A stretch of DNA of 64,000 bases from Auricularia sp. M13 (lineage: Eukaryota; Basidiomycota; Agaricomycetes; Auriculariales; Auriculariaceae), in the NCBI GenBank assembly GCA_037042915.1, contig CM073194.1, positions 2,790,001 through 2,854,000 of the forward strand, in the 5' to 3' direction. The position numbers were made by a program, and so were the translations under genes. Shown here one piece after another: positions 19,759-29,496 of the stretch; position 1 is the first letter of the stretch, and every line of letters starts with the position of its first letter. The notes below the pieces were generated by a model. The model ran no database searches and was not told the DNA's origin. It saw nothing but the letters and a program-made list of their open reading frames with translations.

Positions 19759-21916
19759 AGCGACAGCTGTCGCTGGAGCATTTGTCGGTGCTGTTGAAGA
19801 GGAAGCATAGAGCGTGGCCGCCGGTGGGGGTGACGTAGATGCGCTTGGCTTTGTCGTAGACCGCCCACGTTGGCGTGCATTTCTTCTCTTTCTTCTTGTC
19901 GAAGATGTGAGCACGGCTCCCACAGAGAATGCAGCGATCGTACTTGATAGGACGAGACTCGCCATCGTGGCGCGAAGAAGAACCCGCCGCCGCGGCGGAC
20001 GTGGAAGCTGACGGTGCTGCGCGCGCGCGAGATGCGTTCTGCACGCGAGCGGCGGCCGTAACGTCATCCAGCGCCTTCTGGGACCGGACGAGGTCCTTGT
20101 CGAACGCCTCCTTGTATGCCTCGTCGTCGAAGACCGAGATGTCCCTCGGGAGCGGCCAAACGACCTTGCGCCTGACGGCGATGTCGTAGTCCCTCCACAT
20201 GGGCCACTTGGACTCGGCGCCCTCGGTCAGACGGATGCGCGCGAAGTGCGACTCGAACATTTTCGGGATCCAGTCGTCGTAGTCGAAGTGACGCATGGCG
20301 GCCACACTGCGCGTTCCCCAGGAAATCCAGTCGAGCATCGTCATGTGCTGTTCGTTCCTGGCGACCGTAATCGCAGCGGCAGGCGGCGCGCCTCCCAGAA
20401 TGACGACGCGCGACTCGCGCTCGTGGACAAGAAGCTCGTTCGAGAAGAGGTGAAGGGGCAGGTATTCGCGTAGCCCGTCGGCGATGATGCGGCGAGCGTT
20501 CTCGGGAATGACCATGGTCTGACCCCCATCGACGCGTCCCTGCTGGAAGTGGCTCAAGTCGGGCTTCCCCTCTGTGCGCGCCTTCTTCGCAACGGGCAGA
20601 ATCGCAGCCAGCGGAGGCGCAGATCGTTTGCCTAGTAGCGTGATCAGCAAGATTGCTGAAGCAACGCGGGATCAAGCCATGGCGCGCGAGTGATGCGCAC
20701 GCGCCGAAGACCCGGACGTGAGCGACGTCGTCGCACGCGAGCCCGGGTGGGAAGAAAGAGATCAAGCTTGGCAGGCCCGAGACGCTCCGGCAGCGTGTCA
20801 TGCGCTTTCGCGCAGACAAGAGCCTTCGCGCCCGCGTGGCGGCGAGATGCAGCGTGCAACGCCAGGCAGAGGCCGTGACGTGCCGCGAAGAAGAAGACCG
20901 TGCATGGCAGCGGCCTATGGATGCGTATATGGGTCCAGCAATGTGCTGGCCCAGCGTACGTCCCAGGGGTGGCAGCGGCGCGATCCAGCGGTGCGCAATG
21001 CCACAGGGTGCGCAATGCCACGGCTGACCCAGCAAAGAGAGAAAAGAAACGTACCACGCGTGGGCGTGTCAGGCACGTTGAGCATGGCCATAACGACTTC
21101 GTCGTCAATGGCGTCGGGGTCCTTGCGCGAACGCGTGTAGCGCTGGCTGCGGTTCTTCGACGGCGTGTCGACGGCGGATTCGTCGCCCTCCTCGCCGTCG
21201 TCGATGCGGACCTTCTTGCCAGTCGCGCGCGCCTTGCCCTTCGTCTTCTTCGCCTTCACGGAAACGTCGGACTGCTGCGCGAGCGCGGCATTGTCGTCGA
21301 CGTCCCCGTCCGAGTCGTCCTGACGCGCGCGTTTCTTGCCGCGCTTGTCGCGCGCGGGCTGAGGCGAGGCGTCGACGTCGCCCCCGACCTCGTCGTCCTC
21401 GACGTCGTCATCCTCGGCGTCGTCTTCGTCGTCATCGTCAGGCGGCGTGTGCTGCGCCTTCTTGGATTTCGATTTCGCGTTCGCGTTGGAAGACCTTTTG
21501 GAGGCCGCCTTGGCCTTGACGGGACGCTTCGGAGAGGCAGCTACACCCTTCTTCGGCGCCGGCTTCTTCTTCGTGGGCGGCGGCGGCGGTGGTGGCGGAG
21601 GAGAAGAGGATGGCTCTACGCCTTTCCTCGAACGCAACTTGCGCGTCGGTGGCACAGCTTTGGGCGCTGGCTTCTTGGGCGCAGGCTTCTTGGGCGCAGG
21701 CTTCTTGGGCGCTGGCTTCTTGGGCGATGGCTTCTTGGGCGCTGGCTTCTTCGGTGCGGTGCGCTTGGCGTTGGGCGCGGGCGGGCTGGGAGTCGCAGCA
21801 GGAGAAGCGGGAGGAGAAGGTGTCGCCGGCGGTGCAGGGTCCTGATCGCCGACAGCGTCCTTCTTCTTCTTGGCATTCGCCCGCTTCGCGGCATCAATTT
21901 GTCTCTTGGGCGGCAT
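19679..21916 (-). CDS. Ngaro gag-like ORF1 with H1-like basic tail and zinc-knuckle region
   Basis: Two exons, 21916-21055 and 20631-19679, joined in phase over a 423-nt intron (gtacgt...ctactag), would give 604 residues. Exon 1 starts MPPKRQIDAAKRANAKKKKD and then has six or more PAPKK/PSPKK repeats like a linker-histone tail, a lysine-rich stretch, an acidic run (DDDDEDDAEDD) and another basic segment. Exon 2 is globular (TMLDWISWGTRSVAAMRHFD, YDDWIPKMFESHFA) and ends with cysteine/histidine clusters: CILCGSRAH, CFLFNSTDKCSSDSC, HVCSLCGSGAHGASAC. The C-terminal Cys pattern fits nucleic-acid binding by a gag protein. If the intron is not spliced, exon 1 would be a separate basic protein. The intron carries a short tandem gtggcattgcgcacc duplication. 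Confidence 0.75.
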
Positions 21917-22119
21917 GTCCAGGCGGTGCAACAGCGGTTATGAGCGCGTGACAGATGGTGCAACAGCAAGCAGATGCCGTCAACCGGTCGGATAGGGGTT
22001 CAGCCCTTCTACCGCCTCAATGCGTTCCAGCAGCGAGTGAGAGAGACCTCGAGACGCCTAGACGCGCGTGAAGGTGGCCCGCGTATCCCGAGAGCAGAAA
22101 ACACGCGAAGACACCAGTA

Positions 22120-22248
22120 GACGCGACGATTCACCTCTGTGTGCAGAGGTGATGGGTGGCGGAGCGCGTCAGGAAGCAATACTTCCGACGTGTCCGCTCC
22201 GCCGCAACAAGACGCGATTCTCTGGTCTCTTCGACCGAGAATCCTCAT
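22120..22248 (-). repeat. Ngaro split repeat A1 (outer)
   Basis: 129-bp copy of A2, 5' end of the element read on the minus strand; outer edge at the CAT of 22246-22248. The following 200 bases (22119 down to 21917) form the ORF1 leader. Confidence 0.9.
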
Positions 22249-22651
22249 GAAAATATATTGAAATGGTCAAGCGAGGTAAGACTCGTTGTGCACAAATGTA
22301 CAAAGTCTTTAGTAACAAGCTATGTGCTTGATTACTACTGTGAGAAATGTCGTGAGTTGTTGAACCGGCGGCAACTGGGAAAGGTAACCGGCCGGCCCGA
22401 ATATACTGACCGGGAACGGGACAGGAAAGCCGGCGCGGGGAAAAAGCGGAAGCCTATTTAGGCTTTGGACGAGCCGCGCGGAGACGCTCAAGCCAACGTG
22501 AAATGCATAGACGTCCGGACGCCGATGCAGAGTAGTCTTGGCATAGTCCGCCGAGCTGGCCGGTAATGTCAGCTGTGCGGCGTGGGTGCGCTGACCCGCG
22601 ACCGCGAGAAATCCAGCGCAAAACACAAATCCAAATTCTTCAAACAATTCG
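22249..22651. other. Sequence between Ngaro and the LINE reading frame
   Basis: A plus-strand frame (to a stop at 22459) contains VLDYYCEKCRELLNRRQLGK and a basic end, but has no start. This may be the 5' UTR of the LINE, host DNA, or both; I cannot place the LINE 5' end. Confidence 0.3.
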
Positions 22652-25600
22652 GTGAGCGACGACAGGTTAGGTGACACGATCCCGTCCGCTGGAGCAGCGG
22701 AGACCGGGTCTGCCTCTCCGCATGTAGATGAAGGCGACGGGATTTCTGGCGGTGGACAACGGGTTGGTGCCTCATGGAGGAGTGAGAGCGCTGACGCCCG
22801 TATTTTTTCCTCCTCTCCTTCAAACGATCCGCCAACGCCGAGAAGCCATGGCGGTACAAATGAAGAGATTTTCCTACGAGGAATCTCTCCAATCGCCTCG
22901 GATAACTGGATGCAGTCCAGCCCGGCGGCGCTGACGGCGACGGTATCACCGTCGCCATCTCTGGACGGCTCGGACGGGAATAATCAGCCCACGAGCCCGC
23001 CGAGGGTTCTCCCGCCAGATCGCGGCGGAAAGAACACGAAAGCCTACATTAGATTGGCGTCTGAGAATGTACGCGGAAGAGGTGCCCCACGTATCGCGGG
23101 CAGCCTAAAATGGCGGAAAATCGCCGATGATATGAGGCGCGATAAGATTGGAATTTTCGCAGCCCAGGAGACTCACTTGTCTGAGGAGTATGTAGACGAC
23201 CTGCACCTCATCTACGGCCACCTACAAATAGAGAATTCCGCCCTCCCAGCCAATCCGACTGGCGCAGGAGGTGTAGCGCTTGTGTTTAACAAAGCTCTCA
23301 CAAACCATGAGTCCATCACAACCCACGTGATAGTACCGGGCAGGGTGATCATATCAAGACTACACTGGCACAGAGACGAGAGCCTAACCGTGATGGCAGT
23401 GTACGCACCGACGAATCAGAAGGAAAATTATGAACTGTGGCGGAAGATTAAGCGAGTTTTGCGCGCGGACAGGTCGATCCCCAGGCCCGACATCATGCTC
23501 GGTGATTTCAACTTTGTGGAAGACTCACTGGATAGATTCCCGTCAAAATTATCGAAAATCGACGCCCCAGCGTCCTTTGACGAACTGAAGAACTACCTAC
23601 GCGTAGTGGACGGCTGGCGGCACACAAATCCCGATCGAATCGATTGGACTTGGCGGAATTCCGCGAGAACCGCTATGTCGAGAATTGACCGCATATATCT
23701 TACAAAGATGATGCTTGCGACGAGCCGCCAGTGGGAGATCAAAATGTCGGGCATTAATGTCGACGATCACAGTAGAATACAAGTCGAGATCACGAACCTT
23801 GACATGCCAGAAGTGGGCACCGGCAGATGGACGATGAGGGAGTCACTGCTGCGGGACCAAGAATTCATGGCCAGCGTGAATGTGCTCGGGAAGAGAGCGT
23901 CGGAGGAGATGGCGGAGATCGAGCTGGCCGGGCGCGACGATACGCGGAACCCCCAGCGAGTATGGGCAAGACTAAAGGCGGATATTATCGAAGCTGCGAA
24001 GAGGCGGTCACGCGAGTCAAACTGTGCTCACCTCACTACGCTGAAGAATGCTGCTAAGACCTGTGAGCAAGCCAAGATGGAAATGAGCACGGCGACCACG
24101 CCGGAAGAAATCTCAGCGGCGGCAAAGCGCCTGAACAAGGCTGAACGTGCAATCCACGAGCATCGCGACAAGGTGCAACGCCGCACCTTCACCCAGAGGT
24201 CTACGCGAGCGTGGGCTGAGGGTGAGACCATGAATAAATCATGGTTCCGTTGGGCGTCAGAGAACAAGACCAGGGACACAATGCTACAATTGAAGAGGCC
24301 GGAGAGCGACCCGCCCGTCTTCGTGACCGGGTCACGCAGCATGGCAGAACTTGCCAAAGAGTATCACGACTCTATCCAAGCGAAAGACCTCGAGGTAGAC
24401 GAGGATGACAGAGAGGAGGCGACCCACGACGTCCTTGATCATGTGTCGGCAATGGATGACAAATGTAAAGCCGAACTGGCGCGGCCTGTCTGCGAAGAGG
24501 ATGTGATTGAATCAATCCTCACATCGAAAAATGGCTCTGCAGCAGGGCTGGATGGGCTAATATACGAACTTTGGAAGTCTCTCCATGCTAACTTTTGCCG
24601 TACGAAGAATCAAGCCGAGCCGCGGGTGAACATAGCTAAAATTATGACATCAGTGTTCAGAGACATAGAAGAAAATGGCCTCATCACAGAGTCAACCTTC
24701 ACAGAGGGCTGGCTGTGCCCCCTCTACAAAAAAGGCGAGAGATGCGACATCTCAAACTACCGTCCTATCACACTGTTAAACACGGATTATAAGCTGTACA
24801 CGAAGATCCTGGCCATGAAACTTGCCAAGGTCGCCCCAGCCATCATCCACGAGTCGCAAGCCGGCTTTGTGAAGGGGCGTAGCATTGCAGAGCACACCAA
24901 AATCACCGCGCTGATTCTGAACTACGCCGAGGCAATGGAAGTCAACGGAGCAATCGTCGCGCTAGATCAGGAGAAAGCGTACGATAGAATAAGGCACGAC
25001 TATCTGCATCGAATACTGGAAAAGTTCGGTTTCCCTGAGCACTTCATCAGACAAGTTAAAACGCTATACGAGAATGCGTTCACATCGGTGATGCTCAACG
25101 GGTTTTTGAGCTCGAAATTCAAGGTAACTAGAGGCGTGAGACAGGGAGACCCCCTCTCATGCCTCCTCTTCAACCTCGCGATCGAACCGCTCTCGGCTAT
25201 GATGAGACGCTCAGACCTGAGGGGTTACCAAATCGAAGGTATTGCGAACAAGTTAATAGCCAGCTTGTACGCAGACGATACGACCGTCTACCTCAATGAA
25301 GAAGATTCATATGAGGTTCTCACCGTCATCTTGAACAAGTGGTGCCTGGCGTGGGGAGCGAGATTCAATGTTGCAAAAACTGAAATCATTCCCCTCGGGA
25401 CTAGAGCATACCGTGCGGAGCTGATAGCAACCAGACGTCTAAGCCCAGGGTCGGCGGTGTTCCCGGAAACCGTGAGAATCGCTCCGGATGGAGAACCGAC
25501 GTGTATCCTAGGCACATGGCCCGGAAACGGAGTTGAGAATGCAAATGCATGGTCTATAATTACCGAGAGGATCCAGAACGCCCTAGCGCGATGGGAGAAG

Positions 25601-27922
25601 CATAAACCGACCGTTAACGGTAGAAGTATGCTGGCCCAGGTAATAGTGGGTGGCTACACCCAGTATTTGGCCGCGGCGCAGGGCATGCCTACGCGCGTGG
25701 AAAAGAAGCTCGAAAAGATCACCTTGGATTTCCTATGGGGAGAATCGCGCAGGCACCCTATAAATATGGACACCTTGAGGCAGCCTAAGTCAAAAGGTGG
25801 TATCAACCTCTTCAGCGCAGCCGAACGGAATGATGCTCTGTACCTAACTTGGGTGGGAGCCTTCCTGGATGACTCAGCGAACCGACCTACGTGGGCCTTC
25901 ATAGCTGACCACGTCTTCAGAGCAGCCATTATTGGCAAAGACAAGCGTCTAGTACCAGTAGACGCACGATTAAATCCGTTCGTGCAAGCGTGGCGTCCGA
26001 ATTTGAGGAAGCTCCCATTCTTCATGCGCCAGATGATCCGCGTAGCCAAGAAATATCAGTTGGTAATTGACGCACCTGTAATTCCGCTGCGAATCCGTGA
26101 GACGACGCAAATCTGGGCGCATCCAGCCCTCATGAGCGAGAACATCCTCCGACAGGACATGCCGGAAATCAGGTGCCTGAAGCGACACCATGCGGCGCGG
26201 ACGGTCGAAGACCTTGAAGAGCTCGCGGAGCCTGACCACGATGACCATGAGGCCGCGACAGACTGTATGTGCGACGACTGCGTCACGGACAAGACGGAAG
26301 GTTGCCGCAAACCCTATAGATGCCAGGCGCTCGCGACCGATGTCCTAGGAGACATAGCAAGCAAATGGAACCCCGCGTCCGCGTGCCCAGAGGTCGCGCC
26401 GACCATATGGGATGAATTTTTTGACCAGAGAGACAAGGCGATCGCGGAGGGAGAGCTAATTGTGTTCGACTCAAGACTGGAACCCGCGCCTAGTATAGCC
26501 GGAAACTGCAGAGTGTTTGTCGATTCCATTGGACTGCGGGGCCAAAGTGCGAACGCGACGATGCGAACGGATGCTGCCCAGCGGGAATACGTAGCCATAA
26601 CGAATGAAGCAGTTCAAGTAGCGGTATACGGCGCGATGCATATGGCAGATACTGACGAGGCTCGCGGCGGATTCTCCGTGGTTTTCCCAGACCAAGATGC
26701 CGACGACGCAGCAGGTTTTTGCCCCGGGAGCGGGCACTCGTATATCAGGAGCGTAGCAATCGCAGTGATCGTGGCGTCACAGCGAGCTCCTAAGAACCGG
26801 CCTCTGCACATTATGACGCCGTGCAAGCAGATAGTCGAGATTCTAACGACACGCCTCTCGTATCACGAAGCACGCGGATGGCTGGACATGCCCAGAGAAT
26901 CAGAGGCCCTGCGCGCCGCTGCATGTGCACTCCGCGCCAGGCCGGCTGAAACAACTTTTACCTTCATAGACAAGAGGCGAGCGAAAAGTTGGCAAAGCGT
27001 GCAGGATGCGCGAAAGACTGCGGTGATAGCGGCTGAACTCGGCCCTGCGCAGGACGTCGATCTCGAGCAACATCGGGCTTTCGACAGGCCAGGACTGGCA
27101 GTGGTCGGCATTACTCAACGACTAGCACACCGCGCGATAAAGCGAGCAAAGCTGGCGGACTTGGCACCGCGTCGTGCCACATCGAGAAATGTTGCAATGA
27201 TTAAGACGAGCGTGGCAGCAGTGCAAGGCTATGCGCCGACAACCGAGCAGATCTGGGAGAGTTTGAGATCAACTGACCTGTCTAGGAATGTCAGAAACTT
27301 CCTTTGGAAGTGTGTGCACGGCGCGCACAAGATTGGGGACTATTTCAGCAAAATGCCGGAGCCCTGGCGCAGCTATGCGGAGTGCCCAACGTGCCACGTG
27401 ACCGAGACAATGGAGCACGTGCTACTAGAGTGCCCGGACACGCCGCAAGAATCGATATGGAACTGGGTGAGGCGCTTCCTCGCCCATAAGCGTGTGGACG
27501 TAGATATAAATATCGGGATAATCTTGGGATGCGGTACGTTCCAAGCCCCGCTAACGTGGGATAGCCGCGATAAATCCGCCGATCGAGCCATGCGGATCGT
27601 CATATCGGAGTCAGCGTTCCTGATATGGAAAATGCGCTGCGAGAAGCGAATTGAACACGAAGAGGACCCCGACTGGCTTGTGTCAGAGGCCGAAGCGGGC
27701 GCGCGATGGACACGGACAATCAAACTACGCGCCCTCCGGGACCGTCTCCTATCAGACCGTCGACGTTATAAACGTTGGACCGTCGAGAAATGGTTGGCCG
27801 AGGAGACCTGGAGAGACTGTCTTAAACCGGCTAGTTACAATATCACTGGCAATACTGATGAGCTACATGACCCCGGAGTTTTAGTGGGTACGGGACGGAG
27901 CAGCCCTACTGGTGTAGGGTGA
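22652..27922 (+). CDS. LINE endonuclease-reverse transcriptase polyprotein
   Basis: The frame is open for 1756 codons from a GTG at 22652; the first in-frame ATG is at about 22910 (MQSSPAALTATVSPSPSLDG), so the start is uncertain. Residues about 135-390 form an APE-type endonuclease (LASENVRGRG, FAAQETHLS, LGDFNFVED, VDDHSRIQVEI). Reverse transcriptase spans about 690-1000: YRPITLLNTDYKLYTKILA, SQAGFVKGRS, VALDQEKAYDRI, RGVRQGDPLSCLLFN and the catalytic SLYADDTTVYL. A middle cysteine cluster (CMCDDCVTDKTEGC) lies near residue 1207. A C-terminal CPTCHVTETMEHVLLEC is the zf-RVT-like Cys/His motif that LINEs use for RNA or target binding. The 1290-1440 region could be a diverged RNase H-like fold, but its catalytic residues are not evident. 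No stop codons interrupt it, so the copy may be recent. Confidence 0.92.
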   Translation: MSDDRLGDTIPSAGAAETGSASPHVDEGDGISGGGQRVGASWRSESADARIFSSSPSNDPPTPRSHGGTNEEIFLRGISPIASDNWMQSSPAALTATVSPSPSLDGSDGNNQPTSPPRVLPPDRGGKNTKAYIRLASENVRGRGAPRIAGSLKWRKIADDMRRDKIGIFAAQETHLSEEYVDDLHLIYGHLQIENSALPANPTGAGGVALVFNKALTNHESITTHVIVPGRVIISRLHWHRDESLTVMAVYAPTNQKENYELWRKIKRVLRADRSIPRPDIMLGDFNFVEDSLDRFPSKLSKIDAPASFDELKNYLRVVDGWRHTNPDRIDWTWRNSARTAMSRIDRIYLTKMMLATSRQWEIKMSGINVDDHSRIQVEITNLDMPEVGTGRWTMRESLLRDQEFMASVNVLGKRASEEMAEIELAGRDDTRNPQRVWARLKADIIEAAKRRSRESNCAHLTTLKNAAKTCEQAKMEMSTATTPEEISAAAKRLNKAERAIHEHRDKVQRRTFTQRSTRAWAEGETMNKSWFRWASENKTRDTMLQLKRPESDPPVFVTGSRSMAELAKEYHDSIQAKDLEVDEDDREEATHDVLDHVSAMDDKCKAELARPVCEEDVIESILTSKNGSAAGLDGLIYELWKSLHANFCRTKNQAEPRVNIAKIMTSVFRDIEENGLITESTFTEGWLCPLYKKGERCDISNYRPITLLNTDYKLYTKILAMKLAKVAPAIIHESQAGFVKGRSIAEHTKITALILNYAEAMEVNGAIVALDQEKAYDRIRHDYLHRILEKFGFPEHFIRQVKTLYENAFTSVMLNGFLSSKFKVTRGVRQGDPLSCLLFNLAIEPLSAMMRRSDLRGYQIEGIANKLIASLYADDTTVYLNEEDSYEVLTVILNKWCLAWGARFNVAKTEIIPLGTRAYRAELIATRRLSPGSAVFPETVRIAPDGEPTCILGTWPGNGVENANAWSIITERIQNALARWEKHKPTVNGRSMLAQVIVGGYTQYLAAAQGMPTRVEKKLEKITLDFLWGESRRHPINMDTLRQPKSKGGINLFSAAERNDALYLTWVGAFLDDSANRPTWAFIADHVFRAAIIGKDKRLVPVDARLNPFVQAWRPNLRKLPFFMRQMIRVAKKYQLVIDAPVIPLRIRETTQIWAHPALMSENILRQDMPEIRCLKRHHAARTVEDLEELAEPDHDDHEAATDCMCDDCVTDKTEGCRKPYRCQALATDVLGDIASKWNPASACPEVAPTIWDEFFDQRDKAIAEGELIVFDSRLEPAPSIAGNCRVFVDSIGLRGQSANATMRTDAAQREYVAITNEAVQVAVYGAMHMADTDEARGGFSVVFPDQDADDAAGFCPGSGHSYIRSVAIAVIVASQRAPKNRPLHIMTPCKQIVEILTTRLSYHEARGWLDMPRESEALRAAACALRARPAETTFTFIDKRRAKSWQSVQDARKTAVIAAELGPAQDVDLEQHRAFDRPGLAVVGITQRLAHRAIKRAKLADLAPRRATSRNVAMIKTSVAAVQGYAPTTEQIWESLRSTDLSRNVRNFLWKCVHGAHKIGDYFSKMPEPWRSYAECPTCHVTETMEHVLLECPDTPQESIWNWVRRFLAHKRVDVDINIGIILGCGTFQAPLTWDSRDKSADRAMRIVISESAFLIWKMRCEKRIEHEEDPDWLVSEAEAGARWTRTIKLRALRDRLLSDRRRYKRWTVEKWLAEETWRDCLKPASYNITGNTDELHDPGVLVGTGRSSPTGVG

Positions 27923-28104
27923 ACTCCCTCCAAGCCCCACACTACCATACCAGGTGTGCTAACTGCTATTTCTCCGGGCGGAGTCGTCGCCTTTCTTTCC
28001 TCTAAACTGCAGACAGCTCGCGCTGCCTGCCCCCCAGCCAACCGTTTCGGCGGTCAAGGAGACAACCCGGGTCACTTTGTGATTGCGGACTCTCTGACGC
28101 TCCA

Positions 28105-28105
<1 letters not shown>

Positions 28106-28147
<42 letters not shown>
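28106..28147 (+). repeat. LINE poly(A) tail, 42 A
   Basis: An uninterrupted run of 42 adenines following the LINE 3' UTR. On the minus strand it reads as poly-Phe and ends the host membrane-protein frame at KALVHL. Confidence 0.95.
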
Positions 28148-28150
<3 letters not shown>

Positions 28151-28994
28151 ATGCACAAGGGCTTTACCATACTCCGCGTGCAGTGAAAGAAACTTCTCGA
28201 TCTCCTCGCGCAGTTTCTTCGGCGGCTGAAACTGCAGAGATGAAGACTCTTCCGGTCGATTGCCACTCGGAGATTTGAACACGTGCAAAAGCGCCAGATG
28301 CATTTTATGAGCGTAATCCCTTGCCGCATAGAGAGAAGCGTGCTCTACGGTCAGCACCCCTGCGTAGCCTACGACAGCTGTTGCCAGAAAGCCTGCGCCG
28401 CGCACAGCATTGTCGTGGAAGTTGGATGTGAGCGAAATGGCCATGAGCATTGTTGCGGCGAGGGAAGACAGCACGCCGAGCATGAATGCGAACTGCCGCA
28501 GCTGCGTGCCCAGCATGCCCATCTGGTTGTGCGGATCAATGTTGACACCAAGGTGCGTGTTGAGACTCAGAATCGCGGCGCATAGGTAGAGCGCGAACGC
28601 CCATGCCAAGTATCGCATAGTTTTTGCGTCCGCTCCTGCACGTCCCGCGCTATACAGTGTGGAGAACGCGAGAGCGGCGCCAAAAGTGCCAATGGGGATG
28701 ACTGCCTGCAGAGCGGTATCGAGCCTTGCAAATTATGGTCAACGTTGATGCCCACGACGGGGTCTATGTAAGTCGAAATCGAATACCTAGTATGATCACG
28801 AGAGCGAAGTCGGAGGCCAACAGGCATTCGATTGTGAAGGAACTCCAGATACCACAATACCGCCTTTTTGCGAGGATAACTAGTATCCCAACCTGCGCGT
28901 TGACCGGTGTCGATGCGGTCTGAACCGCTGCATGATTCAATGAGCCTGGTTGTCGGGAAGGTATCTTAGAATCTCACTGAGGAGTTATGTTCAT
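28148..28994 (-). pseudogene. Four-helix membrane protein gene disrupted by the LINE
   Basis: Exons 28994-28978 (very short, tentative), 28945-28788 and 28724-28148, joined in phase, give a protein with LRSRDHTRLDTALQAVIPIG, then four hydrophobic segments (GTFGAALAFSTLYSA; YLAWAFALYLCAAILSL; LRQFAFMLGVLSSLAATMLM; GAGFLATAVVGYAGVLTV). A soluble tail (LREEIEKFLSLHAEYGKALV) stops at the LINE A tail. The intact neighbour at 29497-30751 aligns along its length: GTFGAALAFSTLYSAGRAGA with GSFGAGVAFSSFFTARATET, and EKFLSLHAEYGKALVHL with REFLSHYRRYRPALHVL. The missing part should encode about 130 C-terminal residues. I did not find it beyond the transposons. Past the A run the frame continues through antisense LINE UTR to 27959, which would add nonsense residues. 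Confidence 0.75.
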
Positions 28995-29496
28995 GGCCGC
29001 AATGTCCGAATCAGAGCAAGAGATTGTGAGAGGGGATAGGGGGGGAGGGCTGGACGGCGGACGCGCGGTCTGAATGTTAAAGGTCGCAAAACGCCGCAGC
29101 CAGGCCGCAGCGAGAGGTCGCCTCCGGGGTGTAATGCGCGGGAGAGGTAAGGAAGCCAATAGAATCCAGAGTAGAAGCTCATCCGAACCGCCCGATAGCA
29201 CGAAGGCGCTGGGATGTGGCGCGCTGCACCCAAACTGTACTGTACCATATCTAGGTGTTAGCTGAACTTCGAAGTTGTCGGGCACAATTCGGTGACCCGA
29301 AAACCTGGTAAGTATGAAGCTCGAACAGATTGACTGGCAGCCTATGATCAGTAGGTGTATTCTGGTTCACCGAGCCCGATTCCCGTGATGAGGTATATTC
29401 ATACTATCACAGAGGCACGCGAAAGAGCCACCGCACTATCCCTGCCGAGAGCCTATTCTAAGTACTCTGCACAATGGAAGCCGTCTCGTTACGATG
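28995..29496. other. Intergenic between the two membrane-protein paralogues
   Basis: About 500 bases separating a disrupted gene from the 3' end of its paralogue on the same strand. A pyrimidine-rich minus-strand tract (29030-29065) may belong to the promoter of the disrupted copy. No gene is seen. Confidence 0.4.

Larger units (their letters stand above)
16220..22248 (-). mobile_element. Ngaro-type tyrosine-recombinase retrotransposon, apparently complete
   Basis: Read on the minus strand the order is A1 (22248-22120), gag-like ORF, reverse transcriptase/RNase H ORF, tyrosine recombinase ORF, B1 (16705-16564), A2 (16566-16438), B2 (16361-16220). This A1-ORFs-B1-A2-B2 arrangement of split direct repeats is the defining structure of Ngaro elements in the DIRS order, which replicate through a circular DNA and integrate by a tyrosine recombinase without target duplication. 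A1 and A2 differ at one base of 129 that I could see; B1 and B2 look identical over 142. B1 and A2 overlap by CAT, and both outer ends also carry CAT, as expected for a 3-bp crossover core. Repeat identity and open reading frames point to a young copy. Confidence 0.9.
22652..28147 (+). mobile_element. LINE (non-LTR retrotransposon) with A tail; 5' end uncertain
   Basis: One long ORF with endonuclease, reverse transcriptase and C-terminal finger, a 183-nt 3' UTR (27923-28105) and a 42-base A run (28106-28147). The 3' end is precise because the A run interrupts the reading frame of a host membrane-protein gene on the other strand. I found no clear target duplication, and no ATG-initiated ORF1, so the copy may be 5'-truncated or of a one-ORF type. 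Element type resembles Tad1-like fungal LINEs by domain order, which is inference. Confidence 0.85.

Noticed and set aside
20900-21943. 347-codon plus-strand frame across the Ngaro ORF1
   Set aside because: Arg/Leu/Gly-rich shadow of the lysine/proline-rich ORF1; no start context or domain.
27959-28147. Poly-Phe extension of the membrane protein through the LINE tail
   Set aside because: Poly-F is the reverse reading of the A tail and the following residues are antisense LINE UTR, not host protein.
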